From contig NZ_FXTD01000001.1 in the NCBI RefSeq assembly GCF_900182635.1, forward strand, positions 464,270-528,269: a DNA stretch of 64,000 nucleotides, in the 5' to 3' direction. This document shows, one piece after another, positions 23,603 through 31,630 of this stretch. This stretch comes from Halorubrum cibi (GTDB lineage: Archaea; Halobacteriota; Halobacteria; Halobacteriales; Haloferacaceae). The notes below the pieces were generated by a model, which was not told the DNA's origin, did not search any database, and saw only the letters and a program-made list of their open reading frames with translations. Position numbers and translations under genes: made by a program. Position 1 is the first letter of the stretch; each line of letters opens with the position of its first letter.

Positions 23603-24700
23603 CTAAGGTCGGCCGAACACCCGATCCAGTTCCGCCCGCTCGACGCCGGCGGCCAGTCCGAGCGCCAGCCCGACGCGGGCCTTCGCGGCCGGGAGGTCGT
23701 CGGCAAAGACGACGCCGTGGTCCCCGAGCGTGACCGCCCCGCCCGGCGTGCCGTACACCGGTTCGGTCGGGCCGGCGGGTCGCCCGGCGACCACCACGGG
23801 GACCTCCTCGACGGCCTCCGCGACGGCGTCGCCGATCGCGGCCGTGGCGTTCCCGAGGCCGGTGCCCTCGATCACGATCCCGCCCACGTCGGCCGCGAGG
23901 GCGCGCTCGATCCCCGCCGCAGTGGCTCCCGTCCCCGAATGGATCACGGGGACCTCGGGAACGCGGTCGGCCGCCGCGACCGGATCCGACGGGTCGATCG
24001 GCCCCTCCGGCCCGCAGAGGGGGTCGATCGCGACGCGTCGTCGCGGCTCCCGGACGATCTCGGACGCCGCGCGGGTGAACGTCGCGACCGGCGCGGTCGC
24101 CGGCGAGGTCATCGTCGAGAGCGCGTTGCTGTGGGACTTCACGACGTCGCGGCCGGCGTGTAGCTCGTCGTCGAACCCGACGTGGACGCCGTCCGCGAAC
24201 CGGTCGTCAGCCGCCGCCCGCACCGCGAGCGTCAGGTTCGCCGGCACGTCGCTCGAGGGCTCGTCGAGGCGACGCTGTGCGCCCGTCACCACGACCGGTG
24301 CGGGCAGGTCCGTCAGCACGTCGAGCGCGTAGGCGGTGTCCGAGAGCGTGTCGGTGCCGTGGGTGACGACGACCCCGTCCGCGCCCTCCTCGATCGCCTC
24401 CCGGGCCGCGGCCGCGGTCGCGAACACGTCCCGCCAGCGCACGTCGAACCCCGGCTGTGAACACGCTTCGCGGGCCGACACCGTCGCGTACCGCTCGACG
24501 CCCGGAACCGCCTCGACGAGGTCGGCTCCCGTCTTCGCCGGCGCGGCGCCGTCGTCTCCCGGCTCCGACGCGATCGTCCCGCCGCAGGCGACGACGCACA
24601 CGTGCGGTCGGTCCCCCTCTTCGCGCTCGTTCTCCCCGACCTCGCACTCGTTCTCTCCGGCCCCGCGCTCGCTCTCCACTTCGACCTCGTCGCGTGTCAT
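23603..24700 (-). CDS. L-asparaginase, type I/II family
   Basis: Hydrolyses asparagine to aspartate and ammonia. The 365-residue protein has both signature threonine motifs, CGGTIAS near residue 42 and VVVTHGTDTLSDTAYAL further on, plus the later lysine region FDDELHAGRDVVKSHSNALS. The C-terminal domain has GIVIEGTGLGNA. The N-terminal 30 residues are a Glu-rich halophilic leader with a weak internal repeat (GENEC / GENER). ATG at 24700 is chosen; upstream ATG frames extend into low-complexity sequence. A TTTACC box lies about 22 nt upstream. Confidence 0.9.
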   Translation of the reverse strand: MTRDEVEVESERGAGENECEVGENEREEGDRPHVCVVACGGTIASEPGDDGAAPAKTGADLVEAVPGVERYATVSAREACSQPGFDVRWRDVFATAAAAREAIEEGADGVVVTHGTDTLSDTAYALDVLTDLPAPVVVTGAQRRLDEPSSDVPANLTLAVRAAADDRFADGVHVGFDDELHAGRDVVKSHSNALSTMTSPATAPVATFTRAASEIVREPRRRVAIDPLCGPEGPIDPSDPVAAADRVPEVPVIHSGTGATAAGIERALAADVGGIVIEGTGLGNATAAIGDAVAEAVEEVPVVVAGRPAGPTEPVYGTPGGAVTLGDHGVVFADDLPAAKARVGLALGLAAGVERAELDRVFGRP

Positions 24701-25015
24701 GGCCGACGGTGGCCGCGGCAGGGGTAAATCGCTTCGCCCCTCGGCAGCCGAGTTCCGATCCGGCGTCGGCGGTCGGCTCCGCTCCCCGCTCGACGGGCGG
24801 ACCTCGATCCGTCCTCGAGGGCCTCGGTTCGACTCGGATCGCCCGGGAGTTGGTATCGGCACGTCAGCTATTGAAAAAATATCCAGAGGGCGTTCTAAAC
24901 TTTTTAGGAGTCTCTGAGGCAGTTTTAAAACGTCGCGAAACCCGATACAAGGTGTGAATTACGCCGAACCCTCGGCGGGCTATATGTGGGTACCGCCCCT
25001 CGTCCCAGTCGTCAG
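24701..25015. other. Intergenic region with an AT-rich island (24862-24960)
   Basis: The first 160 bp are GC-rich without an obvious gene. From about 24862 the composition drops sharply to AT-rich with several A and T runs. On the plus strand one frame reads LLKKYPEGVLNFLG and continues to a stop at 24957, resembling the tail of a lysine-rich protein quite unlike the host's acidic proteins. It has no plausible start. A TATATG box near 24981 probably serves the following membrane-protein gene. Confidence 0.5.
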
Positions 25016-25357
25016 ATGTCCACCCGTGTCCCCCTCAACCGACTCGCCTTCGACCTCCCGCTCGCGGACCGGATGGTTCACGCGGTCCGCGCCGTCGCGT
25101 TCTGGGTCGCGATCGTCCTCCCGATCGGCTACCCGTTCCTGCTTTCCGCGGGACTCGACGGGACGAACGGTCTGTACTTCGTTGGGCTGCTGGCCGCGAA
25201 CGCGGTCGCGCTCAAGATCGGCCACGACTACGACCCCGGCTCGTCCGACGCCCGCGGCGTGACGGACCGTCCCGATCGCGGCGACGCTCCGAGCGCGTCG
25301 GACACGCGTCGGCGCGCCACCGACGCCCGGAGACGATCCGACGACGTCGACGCCTGA
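25016..25357 (+). CDS. Small membrane protein of unknown function
   Basis: A 113-residue protein with two hydrophobic segments, AVAFWVAIVLPIGYPFLLSA (about 27-46) and GLYFVGLLAANAVALKIG (about 53-70). An Arg/Asp-rich polar C-terminal tail of about 40 residues follows. ATG at 25016 follows a TATATG box with a short leader; a GTG 30 bp upstream is less likely. The family is not recognised by name, though similar short two-helix proteins are common in haloarchaea. The tail probably lies in the cytoplasm. Confidence 0.65.
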   Translation: MSTRVPLNRLAFDLPLADRMVHAVRAVAFWVAIVLPIGYPFLLSAGLDGTNGLYFVGLLAANAVALKIGHDYDPGSSDARGVTDRPDRGDAPSASDTRRRATDARRRSDDVDA

Positions 25358-25525
25358 TCCGGGACCGACCGGACCCGATCGCGACCCGACCGGCGACGCC
25401 GCCCTCCCGTCGTCCGCCCTCAGTCGACTCTTTCCGCCCTCCGTCTCCCACCCGCGATCGGCTCCCGATCGGCTCTCGGTCGGCATCTCGAAGCGCTTAC
25501 CCACCCGCCGACCCGAGCGTGTGCC

Positions 25526-27202
25526 ATGACCGACGCGACGCGGGTCGAGTGGCGCGAGTGGGGCCGCGAGGCGTTCGCCGAGGCCGACGAGCGGGACCGA
25601 CCGGTGCTCCTCTCGCTTTCGGCCACCTGGTGTGAGGGCTGTCACGAGATGGACGCGACCACCTACGCCGAGCCGCGGGTCGCCGCCAACGTGAACGAGT
25701 GGTTCGTCCCGGTCCGGGTCGACGTCGACCGCCGCCCGCGCGTCCGCGAGCGGTACAACATGGGCGGGTTCCCGACGACCGCCTTCCTCACGCCCGACGG
25801 CGAGCTGCTCACCGGCGCGGGCTACCTCGGCGTCGACGGGATGCGCCAGGTGCTCGAGTCCGTCCACCGGATGTGGGACGACGAGGGCCGCGAGGCCGGC
25901 CGGATCCCGCGCGCGCTGAACGGCGACCGGCCGCCGGCCGGCGAGCTCTCCGAGGCGGTCGAGAGCCACCTCGCCGGCCAGCTCGAGAACAAGTACGACG
26001 CGGAGTACGCCGGCTGGGGAACCGACGCGAAGTTCCCGCTCCCCCGCACCGTCGAGTTCGCGCTGAAGCGCGACCGCGACCGCGCGCTCCGCACCCTCGA
26101 CGCGGTCCGCGACCACCTCGCCGACGAGGTCGACGGCGGCTTCTTCCGGTTCGCCGGCGAGCGCGACTGGAGCGACGTGGCCTACGAGAAGCCGGCGGAC
26201 GCGAACGCGGCGGTGACGCGGGCGTTCGCCAACGCGTACCTCTACACCGGCGAGGAGGTCTACCGCGAGCCCGCCGCGGCGGCCGTCGAGTTCCTCACCG
26301 ACGACCTCTGGACCGGCTACGGCGTCGGCGGGAGCCTCGGACCGGGGCTCGGCCGAGCCTACTACGCCGCGCCCGCCGAGGAGCGGGCGGAGCTCGACTC
26401 GCCCCGACGCGACCTCACCGTCCTCGCCGGCGCGAACGCGCTCGCGGCCGACGCGCTGTTGGCGTTCGCGGCGTACACCGACGACGATCGGTCCCGCGAG
26501 TACGCCGAACGGGTCCTCGACGGGCTCGAGCGCGACCTGGTCGACCCCGACTCCGGCGTCGTGACCCACTACCGACCGGCGGGAGGTGACGACGGGGCCG
26601 GCGACGACGCCCCGGAGGACCTCCTCGAGGACGTCTCGCGCGTCGTGGGAGCGTACGTCCGCGCCGCGGGCGTGCTCGGAGAGGGAGCCGACGTCGCCCG
26701 CGCGGTCGCCGACCGAGCGATCGAGGAACTCCACGTCGACGGCTCGTTCGTGGACGGACCGCGTTCGGGTGCCGGGCTGCTCGATCGCCCCTTCAGACCG
26801 CTCGACGGCAACGTGGAACTGGCGTCCGCGCTCGTCGACCTCGCGGCGCTCACCGGTGAGGACCGCTACCGAGAGGTCGCCCGCGAGACCGCCGAGTCGT
26901 TCGCGGGCGCGACCGACCGGCTCGGAGTTCAAGTGGCGGGGTACGGCAGTCTCGTCGGGCGGCTGCTCCGCGGGACGACCGTCATCGCCGTCGGCACCGA
27001 GCCCCGAAGCGACCTACACCGGGCGGCCTGGCGGGTCGCCGACCACGAGAAGGTCGTCGTCCCGAACGCCCACCGCGAGGACGCGCCCGCGCCGCGAACC
27101 GTTCCCGAGGGATCGGCCGTCGTGATCGCCAGCGACGACGTCTCCGCCCCCGCGACAACGCCGGACGAGTTGATGGCCCGCGTCGCCGAGACGGTCGAGT
27201 GA
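25526..27202 (+). CDS. DUF255 thioredoxin-fold protein (YyaL/SSP411-like, shortened)
   Basis: A 558-residue protein whose first 130 residues form a DsbH-like thioredoxin domain with CxxC in SATWCEGCHEMDATTY and a cis-proline region GGFPTTAFLTPDGE. An alpha-barrel glycosidase-like part follows, seen in KFPLPRTVEFALKR and ANAYLYTGEEVY. YyaL and SSP411 relatives are usually nearer 680-780 residues, so this is a shorter haloarchaeal form. The function of the family is not settled. A CTTACC box lies about 25 nt before the ATG. The start MTDATRVEWREWG matches the usual domain beginning. Confidence 0.82.
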   Translation: MTDATRVEWREWGREAFAEADERDRPVLLSLSATWCEGCHEMDATTYAEPRVAANVNEWFVPVRVDVDRRPRVRERYNMGGFPTTAFLTPDGELLTGAGYLGVDGMRQVLESVHRMWDDEGREAGRIPRALNGDRPPAGELSEAVESHLAGQLENKYDAEYAGWGTDAKFPLPRTVEFALKRDRDRALRTLDAVRDHLADEVDGGFFRFAGERDWSDVAYEKPADANAAVTRAFANAYLYTGEEVYREPAAAAVEFLTDDLWTGYGVGGSLGPGLGRAYYAAPAEERAELDSPRRDLTVLAGANALAADALLAFAAYTDDDRSREYAERVLDGLERDLVDPDSGVVTHYRPAGGDDGAGDDAPEDLLEDVSRVVGAYVRAAGVLGEGADVARAVADRAIEELHVDGSFVDGPRSGAGLLDRPFRPLDGNVELASALVDLAALTGEDRYREVARETAESFAGATDRLGVQVAGYGSLVGRLLRGTTVIAVGTEPRSDLHRAAWRVADHEKVVVPNAHREDAPAPRTVPEGSAVVIASDDVSAPATTPDELMARVAETVE

Positions 27203-27309
27203 TCCCGCTCAACGGCCGTCTCCGAGGTCTCGTACGAGTACCGGTCCGCCCGCTTCCGTGCCATCCGTGGCGGCTCAGTCCTCCAGAACGCCCGTAAACG
27301 TCCGACGCG

Positions 27310-27315
27310 TTTATA
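27310..27315 (+). promoter_or_regulatory. TATA box of the TrmB-family gene
   Basis: TTTATA ends 23 nt before the ATG at 27339, a spacing consistent with transcription starting at or next to the start codon. It supports the shorter of the two possible starts. Confidence 0.55.
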
Positions 27316-27338
27316 CCGATACCGCGACATCGTGGGAT

Positions 27339-28145
27339 ATGACATCCCTTCGTGACCTCGGTCTCTCCGAGTACGAGGCCCGTGCGTACCGCGCCCTGCT
27401 GCGGACCGGACCGACGACGGCGAAGGACCTCTCGCGGGCCAGCGAGGTTCCGATGGGCCGGATATACGACGTCCTCAACAGCCTCGAGAGTCACGACCTC
27501 GTCCGAAGTCAGGCGGCGAGCCGCCCGAAGAAGTACGTCGGCGTCGAGCCGGACGCCGCGCTCGACCGGCTGCTCGAGGAGAAACAGCGTGAACTCGAGG
27601 CGAAGGCCGAACAGTACGCGTCGGTCGTCGAGGAGCTGTCGAGTGAACTCGACGCGACCGACCCCGTCGACGGAGAGTTCTGGACGGCCGCCGTCGGCGC
27701 GGAGGACGCCACGGACCTCCTGTTGGAGCGGATCGCGGCGGCCGAGCGACGGATGGTCGTCGTCGCCGGCGCGCCCGCGACCGGCTTCGACCTCGGCACG
27801 GTCGGCGAGCGGGTGACCGCGGAGCTGGAGGCGGCACTCGACCGCGGCGTCGAGATCCGGGTGTTGCTCTCGCCGGAGACGGTCGACGCGCTCCCGCGGA
27901 ACGTCGGCCGCCGGTACACCGCCGAGCTCGCCGATAACGAGGGGTTCTCGGTCCGGACGACGCCGGGCGTCGACGGGACGTTCAACGTCTTCGACGGGCT
28001 CGAGGTGTGTATCGAGGTACCACACCCGCTCTCGGGTGAGGAGCCCTTCGCGATGATCGACATCAAGGACGCCGAGTTCGCCGCCAGCGTCAGCGAGGAG
28101 TTCGAGCCGCGGTGGGCGGAGGCGGAGTCGCTCTCCTTCGGGTAG
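27339..28145 (+). CDS. TrmB-family transcriptional regulator
   Basis: A 268-residue archaeal regulator of sugar or central metabolism genes. The N-terminal winged helix reads LRDLGLSEYEARAYRALLRT and continues with ASEVPMGRIYDVLNSLESHD. A short coiled linker (EEKQRELEAKAEQYASVVEE) follows. The C-terminal TrmB effector domain of PLD-like fold (about 110-268) contains RMVVVAGAPATG and MIDIKDAEFAASVSEEFEP. ATG at 27339 is supported by a TATA box at leaderless spacing, so the upstream 27258 start is rejected. Targets are unknown; its own promoter has no obvious palindrome. Confidence 0.9.
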   Translation: MTSLRDLGLSEYEARAYRALLRTGPTTAKDLSRASEVPMGRIYDVLNSLESHDLVRSQAASRPKKYVGVEPDAALDRLLEEKQRELEAKAEQYASVVEELSSELDATDPVDGEFWTAAVGAEDATDLLLERIAAAERRMVVVAGAPATGFDLGTVGERVTAELEAALDRGVEIRVLLSPETVDALPRNVGRRYTAELADNEGFSVRTTPGVDGTFNVFDGLEVCIEVPHPLSGEEPFAMIDIKDAEFAASVSEEFEPRWAEAESLSFG

Positions 28146-28161
28146 TCCCCCGAAAACGGCC

Positions 28162-28407
28162 TCAGCGGTCGGAGGTATCGCGGTCGACGAGCGGGGAGTC
28201 GGCGTTGGCACACTCGGGTCGGCCGCACACGCCCGCGTCCTCGCCCGCGCGCTCGACGCCCGGGGAGAGCGACTCTATCCGCCAGTCGACGACGTGGCCC
28301 GTGTCGGCCTCGTGGTCCGCGAGCGTCTCCCTCGCCGACCGGAGCCGGTCGTGTGTCGCCTCGAAGCGACAGTCCGTACAGCGGACGACGACGCGCGTTC
28401 GGTCCAT
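28162..28407 (-). CDS. Small zinc-finger-like protein
   Basis: An 81-residue protein beginning MDRTRVVVRCTDCRFEAT, with a CxxC pair, then HEADTGH with two histidines, forming a probable C2H2-type zinc site. A second Cys pair lies near the C-terminus in CGRPECAN. Such small zinc-finger proteins are frequent in haloarchaea and usually uncharacterised; it might bind nucleic acid or a protein partner. ATG at 28407 is followed by the first domain strand. It converges with the TrmB-type gene 16 bp away. I do not recognise a specific family name. Confidence 0.7.
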   Translation of the reverse strand: MDRTRVVVRCTDCRFEATHDRLRSARETLADHEADTGHVVDWRIESLSPGVERAGEDAGVCGRPECANADSPLVDRDTSDR

Positions 28408-28486
28408 ATCGAATCGAGGGAAGAGACGGGCAAAACCGCTCCGATCGCGGGATCGGCGCGGGTCGCCCCGACCCGTCGGACCGTTT

Positions 28487-28546
28487 GCGTTCGTCCGCTT
28501 CAGTTCGTCCGCGTTCGTCCGCTTCAGTTCGTCCGCGTTCGTCCGC
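28487..28546. repeat. 24-bp tandem repeat, 2.5 copies
   Basis: Two perfect 24-bp units (28487-28510 and 28511-28534) and a partial third run right up to the stop codon of the minus-strand oxidase subunit gene. Each unit contains two TTCGTCCGC cores. It lies downstream of the ba3 operon and upstream of the zinc-finger gene, in sequence with no gene. Confidence 0.8.
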
Positions 28547-28547
28547 G

Positions 28548-28757
28548 TCAGTCCGTCTCGTCGGCTTCGGTCCGCCAGCCGCCGGTGAGTATCACTACCC
28601 AGACCGCCGCCCCGGCGAGAACGAACACCCCGGCCAGGTACGGGACGATCGGGAGGCTGAGTCCGAGGGCGTCGAGCACCGTCCGGAGCTCGTAGACGAT
28701 GACGCCGACGATAGCGAGGCCGACGAGCAGTCCGCCGCGGGTGACGTCGACGCTCAT
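28548..28757 (-). CDS. cbaE: Small two-helix membrane subunit, last gene of ba3 oxidase operon
   Basis: A 69-residue protein with hydrophobic segments GGLLVGLAIVGVIVYEL and IVPYLAGVFVLAGAAVWVVI and a short charged tail. Its ATG overlaps the subunit I stop as ATGA, so it is translated with the oxidase. By position it corresponds to the small CbaE-type accessory subunit described for haloarchaeal ba3 oxidases; the symbol is assigned by context, not by diagnostic residues. The longer upstream frame beginning at 28880 lies inside the subunit I gene and is rejected. A tandem repeat starts directly after its stop. Confidence 0.7.
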   Translation of the reverse strand: MSVDVTRGGLLVGLAIVGVIVYELRTVLDALGLSLPIVPYLAGVFVLAGAAVWVVILTGGWRTEADETD

Positions 28758-30574
28758 GCGACCACCCCGGACGCGGCGACGTCGAGGAGGCGGGAGCCGA
28801 CGAACGCGAGCGCGTCGACGAGCGACCACGCCGCGGGGACGGCGACCTCGGCGAGTGCGCCAACCGCGGCGTCGATCCACACCGGATACGTCCCGACGCC
28901 GGGACCGAGCAGCCCGCCGTCGCTGATGATCGCCGCGAGCGGAAGCGCGTACGCGAGCACGACGAGGGTGACGGCGATCCCGACCCAGATCCGGAGATCG
29001 TCGAGCACTTCCGGGGCGTCGTCGGGGCCGGAGAGCGCGGGACGAAGCGTCTCCGCGAGTCCGGAGACGCGGGGGTTCCCCATCGTGAGCACGAGGTTTC
29101 CGATGAACAGGACGGTAGAGAGGAACAACAGCGTCCCGCCGATCGCGATCTGGACGTTCAGCTCCTCGAACCCGCCGAACGCGACCGGGTAGTCGAAGCC
29201 GGAGTACTCCGGCTCGGCGGTCCGTCGGGGGACGCCGAGCAACCCTTGAGCGTGCATCGCGTTCGACATGAGCGCCATCCCGATGAACCAGAGGACGACC
29301 TGAAACAGCCCGATCTGGCTGCTGTAGATCGGCTTGTTGGTGATCTGCGGCCAGAGCCAGTAGGTCGCCGCCATGAACGTGAGCGCGACCGCGGTCCCGA
29401 CGGTGAGGTGGAAGTGGCCGGGCACCCAGATCGTGTTGTGGATCATGTAGTTGATGTTCATCCCGGCGTTGACCATCCCGGAGAATCCGCCGGCTGCGAA
29501 CATCAGCCCCGCGAGCATCATCCCGGTGAACGCGGGGTCACGCCAGGGGAGCGACCGGAGCCACCCGAAGATCCCGGTGCCGCCGCGCTGGCGAGCACCG
29601 TACTCGACGCTGGCGACGACGGTGAACGCCGTGAGCAGGCTCGGCAACAGCAGGAACATCGTGTTCGTCATCGAGATGAACTTGAAGCCTTCGGCGATGC
29701 CGGGGTCGAGGTACTGGTGGTGGATGCCGACCGGCGTCGACAACAGCAGGAACAACACGAAGACGACCCGCGCGAGGGGGTCGCTGAACAGCCGACCGCC
29801 GGCGATCGACGGCAGCACCGTGTACCACAGGAGGTACGCGGGCATCAGCCAGAAGTAGACGACGGGGTGACCGAAGAACCAGAACAGCGTCCGGGTGAGC
29901 GTCGGGTTCACCGACTCGATCAGCCCGAGCGACCACGGCAACAGGAATATCAGCACCGACGCCGCGACCGCCGAGGAGGCGATGTACCACATGATCATCG
30001 TGGTCAACACCATGAACGTCTGGAGCGGGATCCGCTCTCCGGGGTTCTCCTCGCGCCACGCGAGCCACGTGCGGAACCAGTCCGCGCCGGCCAGCCAGCT
30101 CCCGACGATGAACACGGCGAGTCCCGTATAAAAGAGCGGGTGCGCCTGAAGCGGCGCGTAGAAGGTGAAGAGCACGTCCGCGCTCATGTCGATCGAGTCG
30201 ACGAAGCCGGCGAGAACGGAGATCCCGGTCATCGTCATCCCGCCGGCCATCAGCGCGTACCACGTCCAGGTTATCCTGATGTCCACGAGGGGTCGATCGA
30301 GGCTGCGGACGACCGCCCACGTGAACAGCCCCACGAGGAAGAACGTCGTGAAACTGAGCGCTAAGAACACGCCGTGAGCGGTGAGGGAGGTGTAGTAGTC
30401 CGTCGAGGAGATGAGCCCGCGGAAGATCCCGGTCCGGTGGAGCGTCTGGATGATCCCGAAGACCGCCCCCAACGTGAGCGCGAGGAAGGCCCCAAGAAGC
30501 GACGATCGAACGACCTTCGCCTCCGCCGGGAACTCGTCGTAGAACGTCTTCTCGGCCTCGAGCGCGTCGCTCAT
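28754..30574 (-). CDS. cbaA: ba3-type cytochrome c oxidase subunit I
   Basis: The heme-copper catalytic subunit of a B-family terminal oxidase (606 residues, about 13 transmembrane segments). Visible ligands include His in SLTAHGVFLALSF (low-spin heme region), the CuB site WFFGHPVVYFWLMPAYL, the paired His in HHQYLDPG, and WVPGHFHLTVGTAVALTFM near the heme a3 ligand. The B-type arrangement, with YFWLMP after the HPVVY motif, agrees with ba3 rather than aa3 enzymes. The gene overlaps subunit II upstream and the small subunit downstream by ATGA junctions, so all are made together. It reduces O2 to water while pumping protons. Confidence 0.95.
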   Translation of the reverse strand: MSDALEAEKTFYDEFPAEAKVVRSSLLGAFLALTLGAVFGIIQTLHRTGIFRGLISSTDYYTSLTAHGVFLALSFTTFFLVGLFTWAVVRSLDRPLVDIRITWTWYALMAGGMTMTGISVLAGFVDSIDMSADVLFTFYAPLQAHPLFYTGLAVFIVGSWLAGADWFRTWLAWREENPGERIPLQTFMVLTTMIMWYIASSAVAASVLIFLLPWSLGLIESVNPTLTRTLFWFFGHPVVYFWLMPAYLLWYTVLPSIAGGRLFSDPLARVVFVLFLLLSTPVGIHHQYLDPGIAEGFKFISMTNTMFLLLPSLLTAFTVVASVEYGARQRGGTGIFGWLRSLPWRDPAFTGMMLAGLMFAAGGFSGMVNAGMNINYMIHNTIWVPGHFHLTVGTAVALTFMAATYWLWPQITNKPIYSSQIGLFQVVLWFIGMALMSNAMHAQGLLGVPRRTAEPEYSGFDYPVAFGGFEELNVQIAIGGTLLFLSTVLFIGNLVLTMGNPRVSGLAETLRPALSGPDDAPEVLDDLRIWVGIAVTLVVLAYALPLAAIISDGGLLGPGVGTYPVWIDAAVGALAEVAVPAAWSLVDALAFVGSRLLDVAASGVVA

Positions 30575-31083
30575 GCGCTTTCACCTCCGTTCGTCTCCTC
30601 GAACTCCTCCTCGGGCACGACGTGGAGTTTCCCCTCCATGGCGTGGTGACCGGCCCCGCAGTACTCGTTACACAGGATGCCGTACTCCTGGGGCTCACCC
30701 ACCTCGACGGTGAGCTCCGAGACCTCGCCGGGAACGACCATCGTGTTCGCGTTCGTCCCGACCACCTCGAAGCCATGGATCACGTCGCGGGAGGTGACCT
30801 GGAAGGTCACCGTGCTGTTCTCCGGCACCACGATCGGGTCGGGTTGGAATCCGAACTGGAACGCGACGACGTACGCCTCGTAGTGGTTCTCGCCGACCTG
30901 CTCGACGCGCGGCTCGGTGAACCGCTCGTCCTCGTCGAGGGCGTTCGCGTCGATCTGTGGTTCGCTGTCGGCGACCATCGCCACCCCCGGCCCGACCGCC
31001 CCGTACGTCACGGACCCGAGGAGCAACAGGATCAGGAGGATGGAGCACGCGAGCCAGATCTTCTCGTAGGCGTGGATGTGCAT
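30571..31083 (-). CDS. cbaB: ba3-type cytochrome c oxidase subunit II
   Basis: The electron-entry subunit, with a single N-terminal membrane anchor (IWLACSILLILLLLGSVTYG) and an external cupredoxin domain carrying the binuclear CuA centre. The ligands are clear: His in DVIHGFEV, and CNEYCGAGHHAM containing both cysteines, Glu, His and Met. The length of 170 residues matches short B-family subunit II proteins. The start is ATG at 31083, six bases after the stop of the 57-residue subunit gene; the stop overlaps cbaA. Its electron donor is probably a blue-copper halocyanin encoded elsewhere. Confidence 0.95.
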   Translation of the reverse strand: MHIHAYEKIWLACSILLILLLLGSVTYGAVGPGVAMVADSEPQIDANALDEDERFTEPRVEQVGENHYEAYVVAFQFGFQPDPIVVPENSTVTFQVTSRDVIHGFEVVGTNANTMVVPGEVSELTVEVGEPQEYGILCNEYCGAGHHAMEGKLHVVPEEEFEETNGGESA

Positions 31084-31089
31084 CCGTGA

Positions 31090-31263
31090 TCACCCCACCA
31101 CGACCAGGTCACGGCCGAGGAACTCGACGTAGTAGATGAACACCCAGGCGATCACGAGGATCGCGAAGTACACCGCGATGAGCGCGAGCGTGCCGACGGG
31201 ATCGAACTCCTCGTCGCCGCCCGCGTCGTCCGCCGGCGCGTCCGCCGTTTCGGTTCGGCTCAT
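31090..31263 (-). CDS. cbaD: Small single-helix subunit, first gene of ba3 oxidase operon
   Basis: A 57-residue protein with an acidic N-terminus and one transmembrane helix, LALIAVYFAILVIAWVFIYY, near the C-terminus. It opens the operon cbaD-cbaB-cbaA-cbaE and matches the size and position of CbaD in haloarchaeal ba3 oxidases. Its likely TATA box (TTATAT on the minus strand, 31288-31293) ends 24 nt before the ATG, suggesting a leaderless operon transcript. The symbol rests on context and topology. Confidence 0.75.
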   Translation of the reverse strand: MSRTETADAPADDAGGDEEFDPVGTLALIAVYFAILVIAWVFIYYVEFLGRDLVVVG

Positions 31264-31360
31264 GGGTTCGCTTACGGGCAGCCAACTATATAATATCCAC
31301 CCGTTCCCGTGGTATGAAAATCCGCTTGGTCTATATGGTGACGGCCGCACACGTGTTCGT
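31264..31360. promoter_or_regulatory. Divergent promoter region of the ba3 operon and the 70-residue membrane protein
   Basis: Two TATA-like boxes face away from each other. The minus-strand box at 31288-31293 serves cbaD and the plus-strand CTATAT at 31331-31336 serves the gene at 31361, each 24 nt before its ATG. Between them CCAC and GTGG flank an 8-bp centre (31296-31311), a possible weak operator. Confidence 0.55.
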
Positions 31361-31573
31361 ATGGACTTCTCGCTCCAGCACGCGGTCTTCCTGGTGCTCG
31401 GCGGCGTGCTCCCGGCCGCGGCCTACATAGCCTCGCGCGCGGAGTACGTCGTCGCCGTCACGTTCCTCAACGTGGTGCTCATCTGGGCGAGCCTTCGGGT
31501 CGCCACCGGCGGTAGCCTCCGTCCCGGCGGCGACGACGACAGGCTCGAGCCGAGCGACATCGAGGACGCGTAG
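31361..31573 (+). CDS. Small membrane protein divergent from the ba3 operon (CbaC-like by position)
   Basis: A 70-residue protein with two hydrophobic helices, AVFLVLGGVLPAAAYIAS and VAVTFLNVVLIWASLRVA, and an acidic tail. The leaderless-type promoter and divergence from the oxidase operon suggest a role in the oxidase complex or its assembly. Small proteins at this place have been named CbaC in some haloarchaeal annotations, but I cannot confirm that from residues alone. The P-type ATPase gene follows 57 bp downstream on the same strand. Confidence 0.65.
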   Translation: MDFSLQHAVFLVLGGVLPAAAYIASRAEYVVAVTFLNVVLIWASLRVATGGSLRPGGDDDRLEPSDIEDA

Positions 31574-31630
31574 GCGGTCGAAACCCTCGCGACCCCGTCC
31601 GGATGCCACCGGCGGATCAAGCCACCACCA

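Noticed and set aside
28487..28546. Possible CRISPR-like array
   Set aside because: Units are directly adjacent without unique spacers, so it is a simple tandem repeat.
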